Below are positions 18,257-26,779 of a DNA stretch of 64,000 nt, in pieces. Where the stretch lies: contig JAJYIT010000007.1 of NCBI GenBank assembly GCA_021789975.1, positions 82,750 to 146,749 on the forward strand. Reading direction: 5' to 3'. The translations under genes were made by a program, and so were the position numbers. The notes below the pieces were generated by a model that saw only the letters and a list, made by a program, of their open reading frames with translations, did no database searches and was not told the DNA's origin. Numbering within the stretch: position 1 is the first letter of the stretch; every line of letters starts with the position of its first letter. Source of the DNA: Bacteroidota bacterium. Its GTDB lineage: Bacteria > Bacteroidota > Ignavibacteria > Kryptoniales > JAKASW01.

Positions 18257-20659
18257 CTATTTCCCCATCAACACTTCAACTTCATTTGTAGATCCGGCGG
18301 ACTGAATGGGTATCTTTCCGGATACCGGTCTTCCGTTGAGCTTGATCTCCTTTACACCTTTCTGAGCTCCGTCGGGATTTTTCACAACGATGTGATATGA
18401 TGCACCCCGCCATTTCCTTATGACTTCGAAGCCATTCCAGTCGGCAGGGATGGATGGGTCGATAACAAGGCCATCATAAGAGGGCCTAACTCCGAGGATG
18501 TATTTTGTAGCTGCGGTATAAAACCAGCCCGACGATCCCGTAAGCCACGGATGTCTAGCTCTTCCGAATGCGGTGTGGTCTCTTCCCATAATGAACTGGC
18601 AGTATGCGTATGGCTCTGACTGGCGAATCTCTATCTTGTCGTTCTGGTTGTAAGGTAGAATGTCGTTGTAGTACTCCATGGCACGGTCACCGCGTCCGAG
18701 CTTGCATTCGGCTATCACTGCCCATGGATTCGGATGGGAAAAAATCGAGCCGTTCTCTTTTACTCCTCGGTAAACTCTGGTGATATATCCGATTTCATCA
18801 TTTGGCTCTGTATACGTCGGCCAAGTTAAATGGATTCCGTATTCGGATGAAAGATACTTATGCACAGAGTCCATCGCGGTGCGGGCACGTTCCGGTGAGA
18901 CGGCCTCCGAGAGTCCCGCCCAACTATTGCTTTCCAGAAAGATCTTACCTTCTTCATTCCCCTTGACACCGATCTTCTTCCCGCTCCGCGTAACGCCTCT
19001 GGCATACCACTCTCCATCCCACAATTCACGCTCGATTGCCTGGCGAACTCTCTCCGCCAGCACGGAATACCTGGTCACGTCCTCTTTGTGGCTGATGAAG
19101 TCTGCGGCCTCCACAAGATATTTTATGGCCCAGTAGTGCATAAAAGATACCGTGGCGCTCTGGCCACCGCCGAGATTAAGACAGTCGTTCCAATCGGCAC
19201 GAAGACCAAGTGCGATTCCGTTTTCGGCGGTCTGCCGGGTTGTAAAATCCACCGACCTGGTCAGATGTTCATAAACGGTCGCTTCCCCCTTGTCGGCGAA
19301 GGGGACGATCTCGTCAAAGAATCCTGTGTCGCCGGTCTCTTTGACATATTCGCAGACCGATCCGACAATCCAGAGAGCGTCGTCCGAACAGACATCTTCC
19401 ATACCGTGGATAATTGACGCCGCAGACGGAGTCGGAACCACTGTCGGAAGTTTGACCCCGGGCAATTTATCCTCCTGGGGACGAAAGACTTCGGGATCAA
19501 AAAGGTGGAGGCCGTACCCGGCGCTTACCTGCCCGTGAAGCAGCTCCAGAAGACGTTCTTTCACTTTCGCCGCGTTGGTGTGCGGAACCGACATGGCGTC
19601 CTGTGAAGTGTCGCGATACCCAAGTCCGGTTCTTCCTCCAACCTCGATGAATGATGCAAATCTTGACCACACGACGCACGTTTCCGCCTGATATAGATTC
19701 CATATGTTGATGGAGGTATTCAAACCTTCGTTCGGCGTCTTGCATTGGAAGACAGAAGTCTTACGATCCCAATATTTTCTCAGCTCTCCGAATGCGTCGT
19801 CGACGTTTTTCAGCACTGAATATTTGCTCTTGATTTTCCTCCCCTTCTCGTCGCGCGAGCCGACGCCGAGCATGAAAATTAACCTCGCTTCCTCGCCCGG
19901 TTTCAGTTCAACCCTCTTATGGAGAGTTCCGCAGTGATTCCCTCCGAGCTCGGAGCTGTTGCTGCAAGTGCCGCGCTCAACAGCCGCCGGGTTCGATTCA
20001 GATCTATAATTGCCGATGAAGACATCCCGCACACAGTCGTAACTGTCGGGGTCGAAATTTGAACCGAAGAAATGATAGGTCCATGGCTCGTAGAAGAAGT
20101 CATACTCTATGATGCCGTCCTTGTAATTCGATCCGCTTGCATAAAGACTCATCTGAAAATTCTGATTGTCAATTTCTACGTGATGAAACGAAAACTCGAC
20201 ATAAGAAAAAACACTCAGGTTTCGTACCTTCTCACCCTTGTTCTTGATCCTCACATCCCAAAGTTCCACGTCGTCGCCGATCGGTATGAACACCAGTTGA
20301 TCGGCATCGATATCCTTATAGTCGCACTGAAACCGCGAATAAGATAGCCCATGCCTGCAGACATATTTTGCCCGGTCAAAATCTTTACCCACCGGTTGCC
20401 ATGAAACGGACCAATACTCACCTGTTTCGTCATCTCGGATGTAGACATAGTGGCCAGGACGATCCATTGGAACCCCGTTGGGACGGAACCGTGTAACCCG
20501 GTGATGTTCAGTCGATTTGTAAAACGTATAACCGCTGGCATTATGCGAAATTACCGTGCACAGATCGTTTACTCCAAGATAGTTCGTCCATGAAACGGGA
20601 ACATCAGGACGATCTATAACATATTCTCTTTCTTTGTTGTCAAAATAACCGTATCTCAT
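18257..20659 (-). CDS. chbP: GH94 N,N'-diacetylchitobiose phosphorylase
   Basis: GH94 glycoside phosphorylase cleaving a beta-1,4 disaccharide with phosphate. Starting at ATG 20659 gives 800 residues beginning MRYGYFDNKEREYVI, the typical family opening; a longer frame to 20725 adds 22 unlikely residues. The general-acid Asp is in GLRADWNDCLN and falls at residue 492 with this start, which, from memory, equals Asp492 of Vibrio proteolyticus chitobiose phosphorylase. Beta-sandwich N-terminal domain, helical linker, (alpha/alpha)6 barrel with VGGRTGLGYRDTSQD and LTGSSGWFYTAATKYILGVRP. Context (GH18, NagA, NagB) favours chitobiose over cellobiose. Product GlcNAc-1-phosphate could feed UDP-GlcNAc or catabolism. 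Cytoplasmic, no signal. Confidence 0.88.
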   Translation of the reverse strand: MRYGYFDNKEREYVIDRPDVPVSWTNYLGVNDLCTVISHNASGYTFYKSTEHHRVTRFRPNGVPMDRPGHYVYIRDDETGEYWSVSWQPVGKDFDRAKYVCRHGLSYSRFQCDYKDIDADQLVFIPIGDDVELWDVRIKNKGEKVRNLSVFSYVEFSFHHVEIDNQNFQMSLYASGSNYKDGIIEYDFFYEPWTYHFFGSNFDPDSYDCVRDVFIGNYRSESNPAAVERGTCSNSSELGGNHCGTLHKRVELKPGEEARLIFMLGVGSRDEKGRKIKSKYSVLKNVDDAFGELRKYWDRKTSVFQCKTPNEGLNTSINIWNLYQAETCVVWSRFASFIEVGGRTGLGYRDTSQDAMSVPHTNAAKVKERLLELLHGQVSAGYGLHLFDPEVFRPQEDKLPGVKLPTVVPTPSAASIIHGMEDVCSDDALWIVGSVCEYVKETGDTGFFDEIVPFADKGEATVYEHLTRSVDFTTRQTAENGIALGLRADWNDCLNLGGGQSATVSFMHYWAIKYLVEAADFISHKEDVTRYSVLAERVRQAIERELWDGEWYARGVTRSGKKIGVKGNEEGKIFLESNSWAGLSEAVSPERARTAMDSVHKYLSSEYGIHLTWPTYTEPNDEIGYITRVYRGVKENGSIFSHPNPWAVIAECKLGRGDRAMEYYNDILPYNQNDKIEIRQSEPYAYCQFIMGRDHTAFGRARHPWLTGSSGWFYTAATKYILGVRPSYDGLVIDPSIPADWNGFEVIRKWRGASYHIVVKNPDGAQKGVKEIKLNGRPVSGKIPIQSAGSTNEVEVLMGK

Positions 20660-20861
20660 CTTTATGATTCTCGATCCTAAATTTTGAATAATTGACTTAT
20701 TTGGATATCGTTGGTCATGTACCAATGCCTGGTATCAGCAGAGCCCGAACCGAATTTCATCTTAGAATCGTAGACAAACCATCATACCGAAGGCATTAAA
20801 GCATGGGACCAAAATCACATTCCGGAAGGAAGCCGAGAGTGATCACGCCCATCGGACCTCC

Positions 20862-22169
20862 TCACATCCCCTCTTCTGCTAACGCGGGCTTAGCCCCATC
20901 TAACTCTTCTTCTACATGTCGGAACGGGACCAGCCATGTCACCAGGAAAGAAGGGATAGTGGAAATCAATACCCAGACGAAGAAGTGTTTGTACCCGAGA
21001 AAGTCACTGACAAATCCGCTTAAGGCGGACGGGATCATAAGGCCCAGATTCATAACGCCCGTCGCGAAGGCATAGTGTGCCATCTTGTACTTTCCAGGGG
21101 CAATCTGTTGCATCATGAACAGAGTCAACCCGATGAACCCGAAGCCATACCCGAAGTACTCGAAGACCGTCGCCGTGCCGATTGCGACCAGGCTCGTCGG
21201 AGTTGTAAAGGCAAGAATAGTATAGACGGCAAATGGAATGTTGAAGAATGCACAGAGGACTATCAGAGATTTCCTGAGTCCGTGTTTGGCAGTGAAGTAA
21301 CCGGCAAGAATGGAACCGAAAATGAAAGCAATAGGCGGGAAGATTCCATAGACAATCCCGATTTGCGACATCGAGAGTCCCAGACCACCGGACTCGCGAC
21401 TCGCCTTGAAAAATAGGGGAACAATCTTCATCGCCTGACCTTCGGCAAACCGATACAGTATTATGAACGCAATTCCCCACCCGATGTATTTCTTCCGAAA
21501 AAAAGTTCTCACAACGTCCCAGAAAGTTCCGAAGGCCTCCTTCGCAGTTTTTACTTGTCCGGCAGCACCACCAGTAGGCAGCATCCTGGAATGATAGATG
21601 CTGAGGAGAACCATGATGCCGCCGAACAAGCCCATAACGATCATCCATGCATGAACAACTCCGACCGAATGCTCAAGTTGGCCCGCCAAAAAAACGAAAG
21701 CACCTTGCGAAAGGACCTTTGCAACGTTGTAGAAAGCACCTTGCCATCCGACATACTTCGCCTGACCCTGTCGGTCCAGGGCATTTATATAGACACCATC
21801 GGCAGCGATATCGTGGGTCGCCCCGTTAAAGGCAATAATTGCGAGAAGAGCGAGCGAATACTGAAAGAAGCTTGGGAGCTTCAACGTCAAAGCGAGGAGA
21901 CCAAATCCGATACCGCTTACGAACTGTGTGATAAGGACGAAATATTTCTTCGTCTTGAACATCTCGAGCACCGGCCCCCACAGCGGCTTCAAGGTCCACG
22001 GAAGGAGGACAAGTGTCGTAAAGAGGGCTATCTCTGCGTCGGACACTCCAAGAGATTTGTACATCAAAACGGAAACGACATTTATTACAACAAAGGGAAG
22101 GCCTTCAGCAAAATAGAGTGTGGGCACCCAGAACGCAGGACTTCTCAGCTCAGAATCACTCGTTTTCAT
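20862..22169 (-). CDS. MFS permease, probable GlcNAc/chitooligosaccharide importer
   Basis: A 12-helix major facilitator protein of about 435 residues. ATG at 22169 overlaps the nagA stop (ATGA), so the longer frame to 22241 is rejected. Features include the loop WTLKPLWGPVLEMF and ATHDIAADGVYINALDRQGQAKYVGWQG, which resemble the AmpG/SLC45-like branch that carries muropeptides or disaccharides. Tight coupling to nagA and the phosphorylase downstream suggest inner-membrane import of chitobiose or GlcNAc by proton symport. Substrate is inferred from context only. Confidence 0.85.
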   Translation of the reverse strand: MKTSDSELRSPAFWVPTLYFAEGLPFVVINVVSVLMYKSLGVSDAEIALFTTLVLLPWTLKPLWGPVLEMFKTKKYFVLITQFVSGIGFGLLALTLKLPSFFQYSLALLAIIAFNGATHDIAADGVYINALDRQGQAKYVGWQGAFYNVAKVLSQGAFVFLAGQLEHSVGVVHAWMIVMGLFGGIMVLLSIYHSRMLPTGGAAGQVKTAKEAFGTFWDVVRTFFRKKYIGWGIAFIILYRFAEGQAMKIVPLFFKASRESGGLGLSMSQIGIVYGIFPPIAFIFGSILAGYFTAKHGLRKSLIVLCAFFNIPFAVYTILAFTTPTSLVAIGTATVFEYFGYGFGFIGLTLFMMQQIAPGKYKMAHYAFATGVMNLGLMIPSALSGFVSDFLGYKHFFVWVLISTIPSFLVTWLVPFRHVEEELDGAKPALAEEGM

Positions 22170-23368
22170 GCCGTCTTCCCTGCCACCGGACGCTCGGCAA
22201 TTGTAGTATACCGGACCGTCCCCCGGTGAATCGTCATCCACACGTTGAATTCCTTGTCCAACACAACTAGATCTGCTGCTTTTCCCGTCTCAATGCTACC
22301 CGTCAAATGATCAATCCCCAGCGAATGGGCGGGAGTCAGTGACGCCATCCGCGATACCGAGGGAAGGTCGATACCAACCTCCTCGACCATCAATTTAACA
22401 GCCTTCTCAAAAACGAGTGTACTTCCTGCAATGGTATTATCCCTCAATTTAGAAATTCCGTTCTCGACTCTGACCTGGTTCCCAGCAACGGTATACTCGC
22501 CGTCACCAAGTTGAGCAGCTCTGATTGAGTCGGTGATAAGCATAATATGATCGGGCCCTTTCAACCTGGAAACTAATTTCAACACTTGTGGATGAACATG
22601 TATTCCGTCAGCAATCAGTTGGGTATCAATCTTGTCCGAGAGGAGCGCTTCGGTGAGAATCCCTGGTTTGCGGTGATGGAGCTGGGGCATTGCATTGAAA
22701 AGATGGGTAACCTGGGTCGCTCCCATTTCAATAGCTTCAGATGCTGACTTCTCGTTTGCACTTGAATGTCCAAGCGACACTACTATCTTCTCCTCAATTG
22801 CCGATTTTATCACGGGCGCAACGTCCGGCAATTCCGGAGCAATGGTAACTACTCTTATATTTCCGGCGCCTGCGCGCAAGATATTTTCCCATGAATCGAG
22901 ATCAGGATTCTCGATATAGGATTCAGAGTTTGCTCCCCGCTGAGCTCTGTTAAGAAATGGCCCCTCCGTATGAATCCCGATGACATTCGAAGAGCCATCG
23001 CTTTCGCGACAGAACGCAGCAAGCCTTTTCAGCGCAGGTATAAGGAGCTTCATGGGGAGCGAATGAAGCGTGGCCAAAAGTGTTGTTGTACCGTGCCTGT
23101 AGTAATACCTGGACAATTGTCTGGCTGTGTCCGGATCTTCGTCGGCGAAATCAAGTCCGACTCCGCCGTGAGTATGGACGTCGACGAAACCCGGCATTAT
23201 GATTTTGTCCTGACAATTAATCCGGTTCAGGCTGCTGTTGATGTGTCTCGACATTCTATCGGATACACCGGTAATCACACCGTCTTCAAGCTCGACGACG
23301 CCGTCTTCGATCAGCCGGTCCGGTGCGACAATGTCTCCTCCTATCAGAACTAAGTTTCTGGGTATCAT
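22166..23368 (-). CDS. nagA: N-acetylglucosamine-6-phosphate deacetylase
   Basis: A 400-residue amidohydrolase that turns GlcNAc-6-phosphate into glucosamine-6-phosphate plus acetate, supplying the NagB reaction. Diagnostic motifs are FVDVHTHGGVGLDF (metal site HxH, often reduced in NagA), GIHTEGPFLNRAQRGAN with the metal-binding Glu, VVSLGHSSAN, THLFNAMPQLHHRKPG, and LITDSIRAAQ with the catalytic Asp. Normal length for the family. It starts 4 bases after the chitinase stop and its own stop overlaps the permease start, so GH18-nagA-permease form one tight operon. Cytoplasmic. Confidence 0.95.
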   Translation of the reverse strand: MIPRNLVLIGGDIVAPDRLIEDGVVELEDGVITGVSDRMSRHINSSLNRINCQDKIIMPGFVDVHTHGGVGLDFADEDPDTARQLSRYYYRHGTTTLLATLHSLPMKLLIPALKRLAAFCRESDGSSNVIGIHTEGPFLNRAQRGANSESYIENPDLDSWENILRAGAGNIRVVTIAPELPDVAPVIKSAIEEKIVVSLGHSSANEKSASEAIEMGATQVTHLFNAMPQLHHRKPGILTEALLSDKIDTQLIADGIHVHPQVLKLVSRLKGPDHIMLITDSIRAAQLGDGEYTVAGNQVRVENGISKLRDNTIAGSTLVFEKAVKLMVEEVGIDLPSVSRMASLTPAHSLGIDHLTGSIETGKAADLVVLDKEFNVWMTIHRGTVRYTTIAERPVAGKTA

Positions 23369-23372
23369 GGCA

Positions 23373-24818
23373 CTACTTCAACAGGACCATCTTCTTAACA
23401 GAGACTTCCGTTCCTTCTTTCAAGACGGAGAAATATACCCCGCTGGCGAGGCCGTCAGCATTAAACGTCACTTCATGCTCGCCAGGAGAAAGCCTCCCAT
23501 CAATCAGTGTTCTCACCTCTTGTCCCAGCACATCATAAACAGTGAGCCTTACGAGACCTTCCTTTGGCATGGAGAAATTGATCGTCGTTGATGGATTGAA
23601 CGGGTTTGGATAGTTGTTATAGAGCGCAAAATCTGATGCCTCGTCGGGTTTCCTAACGATCGGGGTCAGACTTTTCATCGTCGCAGTAATCGCTTCCAAA
23701 AGAGGTTGGCTCCCATTCGACAACACATCCTGGCTTAACTCCCAGATCATAATGCCGCCGAGACTGTCCCTTTTCGCAAACTCTGCCTTGTCTCTGACTG
23801 AATTCGTGTCCTCATAAGTGATAAATTGCGTATTGCTGCTGTTCATCAGGTACGGTTCTCTCGCTGGTTCGTACCAGTGGTAGGTCCAGCCCGTATTGAG
23901 ATTGTTGATTATATCTGAATATCTTGTATTCGTAACAGTTGAGTTCGTCAACCGCTGATAGAAACCCACAGCGCTAAAGCTGTCGCCATAAAACGGGACA
24001 CCTATCACAAGCTTGCTCTTAGGTATGTCCACGTGAACCAGTTGCCGATTGTGATAATAAGTCCCCCTTGATAACCAATAGGCAATGGCGGTAAAATCAG
24101 ATCCGGCCTGGTTCGGATCGTTCGGAGTCTGGTAAAGCGGTGAATCAAATCCCGAATAAGTGGACCATGATCCGACAAAGTCATAACACATTATGTTGAA
24201 CCAATCTACTTTGTTGATGAGATAGACAAAGTCGAAGTCCCCACCGCCGTAGTTTGACGCAGGGACTGCCATTGTAATCAGCCAGCTTGAATCCAACTTG
24301 TCGAACTCTTCCCGCATTTCGCCGATGAGCGAATCGAGATTAGCAGTTTGAGCTGAGTTGGACGGTGTCTCCCAATCGATGTCTACTCCGTCGTAGCGAT
24401 TAACCTGCAGAAAACTGATCATACTGGAGATAAGCGTTGCCCGAAGAGCCGAGTCCTGAGTGGCAGCGGAAAAAGCCGCTCCACTCCCCGCTCCACCCAA
24501 GGAAATAAGGACTTTTACACCGGCCGCGTGAGCGTCCGAGACAAGCTGCGGGAAAGGAATGCCGCTATTATATGTGATCGAGCCATTCGCATCCGGGGTC
24601 CCGAAGGCAACAATGATATCGCTAAGATTGGAATACTCGACCTGATTGTAAGGTAGATTGCTGGAGTTCCAGCTTGCATAATAGCCGACTATCCTTCCGT
24701 TTTGCAACTCATTTATGTTTTGAGCAAAGGCATTGACACTCAGCAACCATAACAACCCAGGAAGAAATGCCGAGCAAACAGAGAGGTTGCTTGATGTCGA
24801 TTGCTGAAAGAGTGCCAT
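23373..24818 (-). CDS. Secreted GH18 chitinase with T9SS sorting domain
   Basis: A 481-residue chitinase. Signal peptide (1-32, ending NAFAQ), then a GH18 barrel: GYYASW, KVLISLGGAG and the catalytic DGVDIDWE with acid Glu150; YDFVGSW and GIMIWELSQD close the barrel. A T9SS type A sorting domain occupies the last 80 residues (NNYPNPFNPSTTINFSMP to VSVKKMVLLK), so it is exported across the outer membrane and probably anchored there. It cleaves beta-1,4 GlcNAc chains by substrate-assisted catalysis. The start has only a weak ribosome site; a strong hairpin stands just upstream. Confidence 0.93.
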   Translation of the reverse strand: MALFQQSTSSNLSVCSAFLPGLLWLLSVNAFAQNINELQNGRIVGYYASWNSSNLPYNQVEYSNLSDIIVAFGTPDANGSITYNSGIPFPQLVSDAHAAGVKVLISLGGAGSGAAFSAATQDSALRATLISSMISFLQVNRYDGVDIDWETPSNSAQTANLDSLIGEMREEFDKLDSSWLITMAVPASNYGGGDFDFVYLINKVDWFNIMCYDFVGSWSTYSGFDSPLYQTPNDPNQAGSDFTAIAYWLSRGTYYHNRQLVHVDIPKSKLVIGVPFYGDSFSAVGFYQRLTNSTVTNTRYSDIINNLNTGWTYHWYEPAREPYLMNSSNTQFITYEDTNSVRDKAEFAKRDSLGGIMIWELSQDVLSNGSQPLLEAITATMKSLTPIVRKPDEASDFALYNNYPNPFNPSTTINFSMPKEGLVRLTVYDVLGQEVRTLIDGRLSPGEHEVTFNADGLASGVYFSVLKEGTEVSVKKMVLLK

Positions 24819-24847
24819 GCCTTTGTCAAGAGGAGAAAGTTTTAGAA

Positions 24848-24893
24848 GAAGGTTACCTTCAGCCTGGTTTGGCCAGAGAAGAAGGCAACCTTC
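24848..24893 (-). promoter_or_regulatory. Long intercistronic hairpin
   Basis: A 46-base near-perfect stem: GAAGGTT pairs with AACCTTC, then CCTTC with GAAGG, then CTGG with CCAG around a TTTGG loop. It starts 14 bases past the beta-helix gene stop and ends 29 bases before the chitinase ATG. It likely terminates or protects the highly expressed receptor/beta-helix message while letting some transcription into the chitinase-nagA operon, like processing hairpins known between outer-membrane and enzyme genes. Confidence 0.7.
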
Positions 24894-24907
24894 AACGCAG
24901 CGTACAG

Positions 24908-26659
24908 TTACTTAAGGAGGATCATTTTCTTTGTCAGAATATTGGAGCCTTGCTGGAGTGTATAGAAGTAGACTCCGCTGGCAAACCTGTCCATGCTCAC
25001 GTCGTAAGTGTAGCTCTGGTGAGCCTGTGCCATCCCTTGATAGACCGTCATCACCGTCTGCCCAAGCACGTTAAAGATCTTGAGGCTGGTAGGTCCGTTC
25101 TTCGCCACGGTGAAGTTGATCGTCGTGGAGGGATTGAACGGGTTCGGGTAATTGTTGCTAAGCTCGAACTTTGCGGGGACTCCGCTCGGCAAAGCCTTTA
25201 TTCCATCTGCCGTTCCATAGAACCAATAGAGATCACCGACCGGTTTACCATCCGTTGATGCCGTCATCAAAGTAGTGTTGCTATATTTCAGGTCATTCGC
25301 CTCAGGTAGCGGCCATGGCGGCATATAATTGCCGGGTATTGGCTGAGGAACGTCAGTGATCTGACATCCGTAAGTCTGAGTGGTACCGGTTCCGCCTCTA
25401 ACGGCAGTGAAGTACCCTTCAAGACCGTCAGCATAACCTGTCCCTGAAGTGAGGGATGCGTCGATGGAAGGTCCGAAACCGGGATCGAGATTCTGATTTC
25501 CGGATTGTACAAAACCCGGCCAGACTGTCGAATTGCTGAACATAGCCGCGGTCTCAGAATTCATGAATACCGGAGTGTAAACGGAATCCAACCCCACTCC
25601 TGCATGTGCCGTGTCGTTCCAGCTCTTGTAGAACCCGGTCAGCCCGGAAGAATAATACCAATCATTGTTCATCACTTCAATCTTCCTCATTGCCTCCGCT
25701 GCAAGAGAATCTGTCGCGCCATTTCTTGCATGACCGAGGAGCATGGCGGCGCTCGCCGAATCAAGAGGTACGAAATCGATCAACGACGGAAGAGCGCTCG
25801 GTCTAAATGAATCCCATCCTCCTGAATATTCGGTATAGTTGGTTCCACCCGCATATGCATTGTAGAAGAGATTATTATTGATCTTAGCGTTCACAGCTCT
25901 GCCGAGGAAAAACGGATTCTTGAAGGTATTTACTATATCGCAATGGCTGCATTCGAAATATTTTGTTATAGGTGTGGTCGCAGCGCATACGTATGCAGCG
26001 ACACAGTTCAGCGTGCAGTCCTTGATAACAATCGAATCAGTCTGCCACGATCCGGCCCCGTTCTGATCACGAATGAATTCACCTTCATAGTAGTCGGAAA
26101 CCGAATTAATCGAGTTCCTCATGGCGCAGTTTGTGATGAACAGGTTATCGTTGTTTGATTGATAACTGAAGGCATCACCGGTAATATCATCGAACACGAG
26201 ATTGTTTGCGTTGATGGTAATATTATCGGCCAGAATCGAAAGGCCGACTCCGTAACCGACAGTGTTCTGGATTGATAAACCGAGGAAGTAGACGTTGCTC
26301 ACGTTATTAGTCGTTCCCTGCCCGCTGAACTGGAAGAAAGTTCCAGGTATCGAACCGTCTGAAAGAACGTCAGGCTGAATTGTCGGGAGCTGTCCACTGG
26401 CGGCGGGTACGCCGACGATCGATACCGACGACTTGAACGTCATGGTAGCATCGAATATGTAAGTCGTGTCGGTAGAAACGAGCTGGTACACGCTGTGATT
26501 CTGGAGTCCCGAGTTCGTAGTGTCTGCCCCGATTATGGTATCGAGGGGACCCTGGCTCGCATAAACGACCTTCGTACCGCTTTGCGCAAACGAATGACGC
26601 GGTAAGGCCAGCAGGGCCAGCATCGCGACAATTGCTGAAGCGGTAAATAGCTTTCTCAT
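24908..26659 (-). CDS. Secreted beta-helix protein with T9SS sorting domain
   Basis: The start at 26659 is chosen because SD AAGGAG lies 8 bases upstream and the protein then opens with a signal peptide (MRKLFTASAIVAMLALLALP..SFAQ). About 583 residues. The middle (about 120-330) is a parallel beta-helix like pectate-lyase/DUF1565 folds, with repeated asparagine-rich turns (NVYFLGLSIQN, ITINANNLVFDD, LFITNCAMRNS, VIKDCTLNC). The last 80 residues are a T9SS sorting domain (NNYPNPFNPSTTINFTVA to LTKKMILLK). It follows the TonB receptor directly, the place SusD holds in Sus-like systems, so a glycan-binding or glycan-cleaving surface role is inferred. No catalytic residues could be assigned. Confidence 0.8.
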   Translation of the reverse strand: MRKLFTASAIVAMLALLALPRHSFAQSGTKVVYASQGPLDTIIGADTTNSGLQNHSVYQLVSTDTTYIFDATMTFKSSVSIVGVPAASGQLPTIQPDVLSDGSIPGTFFQFSGQGTTNNVSNVYFLGLSIQNTVGYGVGLSILADNITINANNLVFDDITGDAFSYQSNNDNLFITNCAMRNSINSVSDYYEGEFIRDQNGAGSWQTDSIVIKDCTLNCVAAYVCAATTPITKYFECSHCDIVNTFKNPFFLGRAVNAKINNNLFYNAYAGGTNYTEYSGGWDSFRPSALPSLIDFVPLDSASAAMLLGHARNGATDSLAAEAMRKIEVMNNDWYYSSGLTGFYKSWNDTAHAGVGLDSVYTPVFMNSETAAMFSNSTVWPGFVQSGNQNLDPGFGPSIDASLTSGTGYADGLEGYFTAVRGGTGTTQTYGCQITDVPQPIPGNYMPPWPLPEANDLKYSNTTLMTASTDGKPVGDLYWFYGTADGIKALPSGVPAKFELSNNYPNPFNPSTTINFTVAKNGPTSLKIFNVLGQTVMTVYQGMAQAHQSYTYDVSMDRFASGVYFYTLQQGSNILTKKMILLK

Positions 26660-26779
26660 TTTACTTCTCCTTCTTGTTAGTTTTGACCGTTTTGAAAAAC
26701 TGAACCGGGTTGGTGTTCCAAGAAACAACTAAAACTTTTATCTCCTCACCTCCTCCTTCCGAAAATGGTTTGATATGTC

